Below, piece after piece: positions 63,760 through 64,000 of a stretch of 64,000 nucleotides of DNA (its first letter is position 1; each line of letters starts with the position of its first letter). The stretch comes from Xylophilus rhododendri (lineage in GTDB: Bacteria > Pseudomonadota > Gammaproteobacteria > Burkholderiales > Burkholderiaceae_C), in contig NZ_CP047650.1 in the NCBI RefSeq assembly GCF_009906855.1, positions 1,302,001 to 1,366,000 of the forward strand, written 5' to 3'. The translations under genes and the position numbers were made by a program. The notes beneath the pieces are model-generated. The model was given only the letters and a program-made list of their open reading frames with translations, was not told the DNA's origin and made no database searches.

Positions 63760-64000
63760 ATGAGCATCCAACGCGTCCTCACCGGCATCACCCCCACCGG
63801 CACGCCCCATCTGGGCAACTACGTCGGCGCCATCCGCCCCGCCATCGCGGCCAGCCGGGAGCCGGGTGTCGAGAGTTTCTACTTCCTGGCCGACTACCAC
63901 GCGCTGATCAAGTGCGACGAGCCGGCGCGCATCCAGCGCTCCACGCTGGAGATCGCCGCCACCTGGGTGGCCGCCGGCCTGGATCCGGAACGGGTGACCT
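63760..64000 (+). CDS. trpS: Tryptophan--tRNA ligase (5' part only)
   Basis: The first 80 codons are visible, starting [34 protein letters not shown] is the HIGH-like motif of class I synthetases and [11 protein letters not shown] follows as in TrpRS. The rest, with the KMSKS loop, is outside the window. Confidence 0.92.
   Translation, partial: MSIQRVLTGITPTGTPHLGNYVGAIRPAIAASREPGVESFYFLADYHALIKCDEPARIQRSTLEIAATWVAAGLDPERVT

Overview
The window is a high-G+C chromosomal segment of a betaproteobacterium. It is most likely a member of the Burkholderiales close to Comamonadaceae (Variovorax/Xylophilus type), judged from the flhDC master regulator, Bug-type (tripartite tricarboxylate family) binding protein, family III CoA transferase, BMP-type nucleoside ABC transporter, lolCD-recJ neighbourhood and TRAP/uronate locus. 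No rRNA, tRNA or CRISPR array was seen. The genus is inference from gene content only.

Layout. 1-3.6 kb: a GAF-PAS hybrid histidine kinase cut by the window edge, flhDC with a hairpin leader, a small membrane coiled-coil protein and rluE. 3.6-8.1 kb: a uronate locus (udh, TRAP dctM-dctQ-dctP) divergent from a FadR-type GntR regulator, with three operator-like sites between them. 8.3-12.3 kb: small unknown genes and a molybdopterin oxidoreductase. 12.2-17.3 kb: ygiW-qseC-qseB and a large-subunit catalase (frame-broken). 17.4-20.5 kb: an MFS exporter, a CoA transferase and a secreted carboxymuconolactone-decarboxylase-like protein. 20.6-25.4 kb: pilX-pilY1 without the other minor pilins, next to a decayed antitoxin gene. 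25.5-30 kb: a translationally coupled operon of a Bug binding protein, both subunits of an aconitase-like hydratase, an isocitrate-lyase-family lyase and a GntR/HutC regulator; it resembles the dimethylmaleate/dimethylmalate branch. 30-34.9 kb: a very large membrane patatin with a coupled lipoprotein and periplasmic protein. 35-43.6 kb: a BMP-type ABC importer, a RutB-like amidohydrolase, a RutR-like regulator, an old-yellow-enzyme reductase and an amidase. 43.6-48 kb: an orphan second FlhD, then a TPR/beta-barrel (Slam-like, type XI secretion) protein with a FecR-domain exoprotein. 48-53 kb: VOC and DUF4256 proteins, two unknown genes, a complete IS110-family (IS1111-type) element and a solitary AAA ATPase with a repeat-bearing promoter. 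53-57.1 kb: lolD-lolC, then a lower-G+C tandem array of small paralogous genes in several stages of decay. 57.2-64 kb: a conserved protein, recJ, a PEP-CTERM protein, PHP phosphatase, EamA exporter, yciO-like gene, M50 protease and the start of trpS.

Two points matter when reading the annotation. First, five otherwise well-conserved genes (katE, nucleoside permease, recJ, PEP-CTERM gene, EamA gene) each carry an apparent loss of one base in a run of G or C. This pattern looks like assembly homopolymer error rather than five true pseudogenes, so I list them as genes with a frameshift. Second, the strongest candidates for something undescribed are the decaying tandem array at 55.3-57.1 kb, the FecR-domain exoprotein with its beta-barrel partner at 44.2-47.9 kb, and the patatin-lipoprotein-periplasmic operon at 30.0-34.9 kb.
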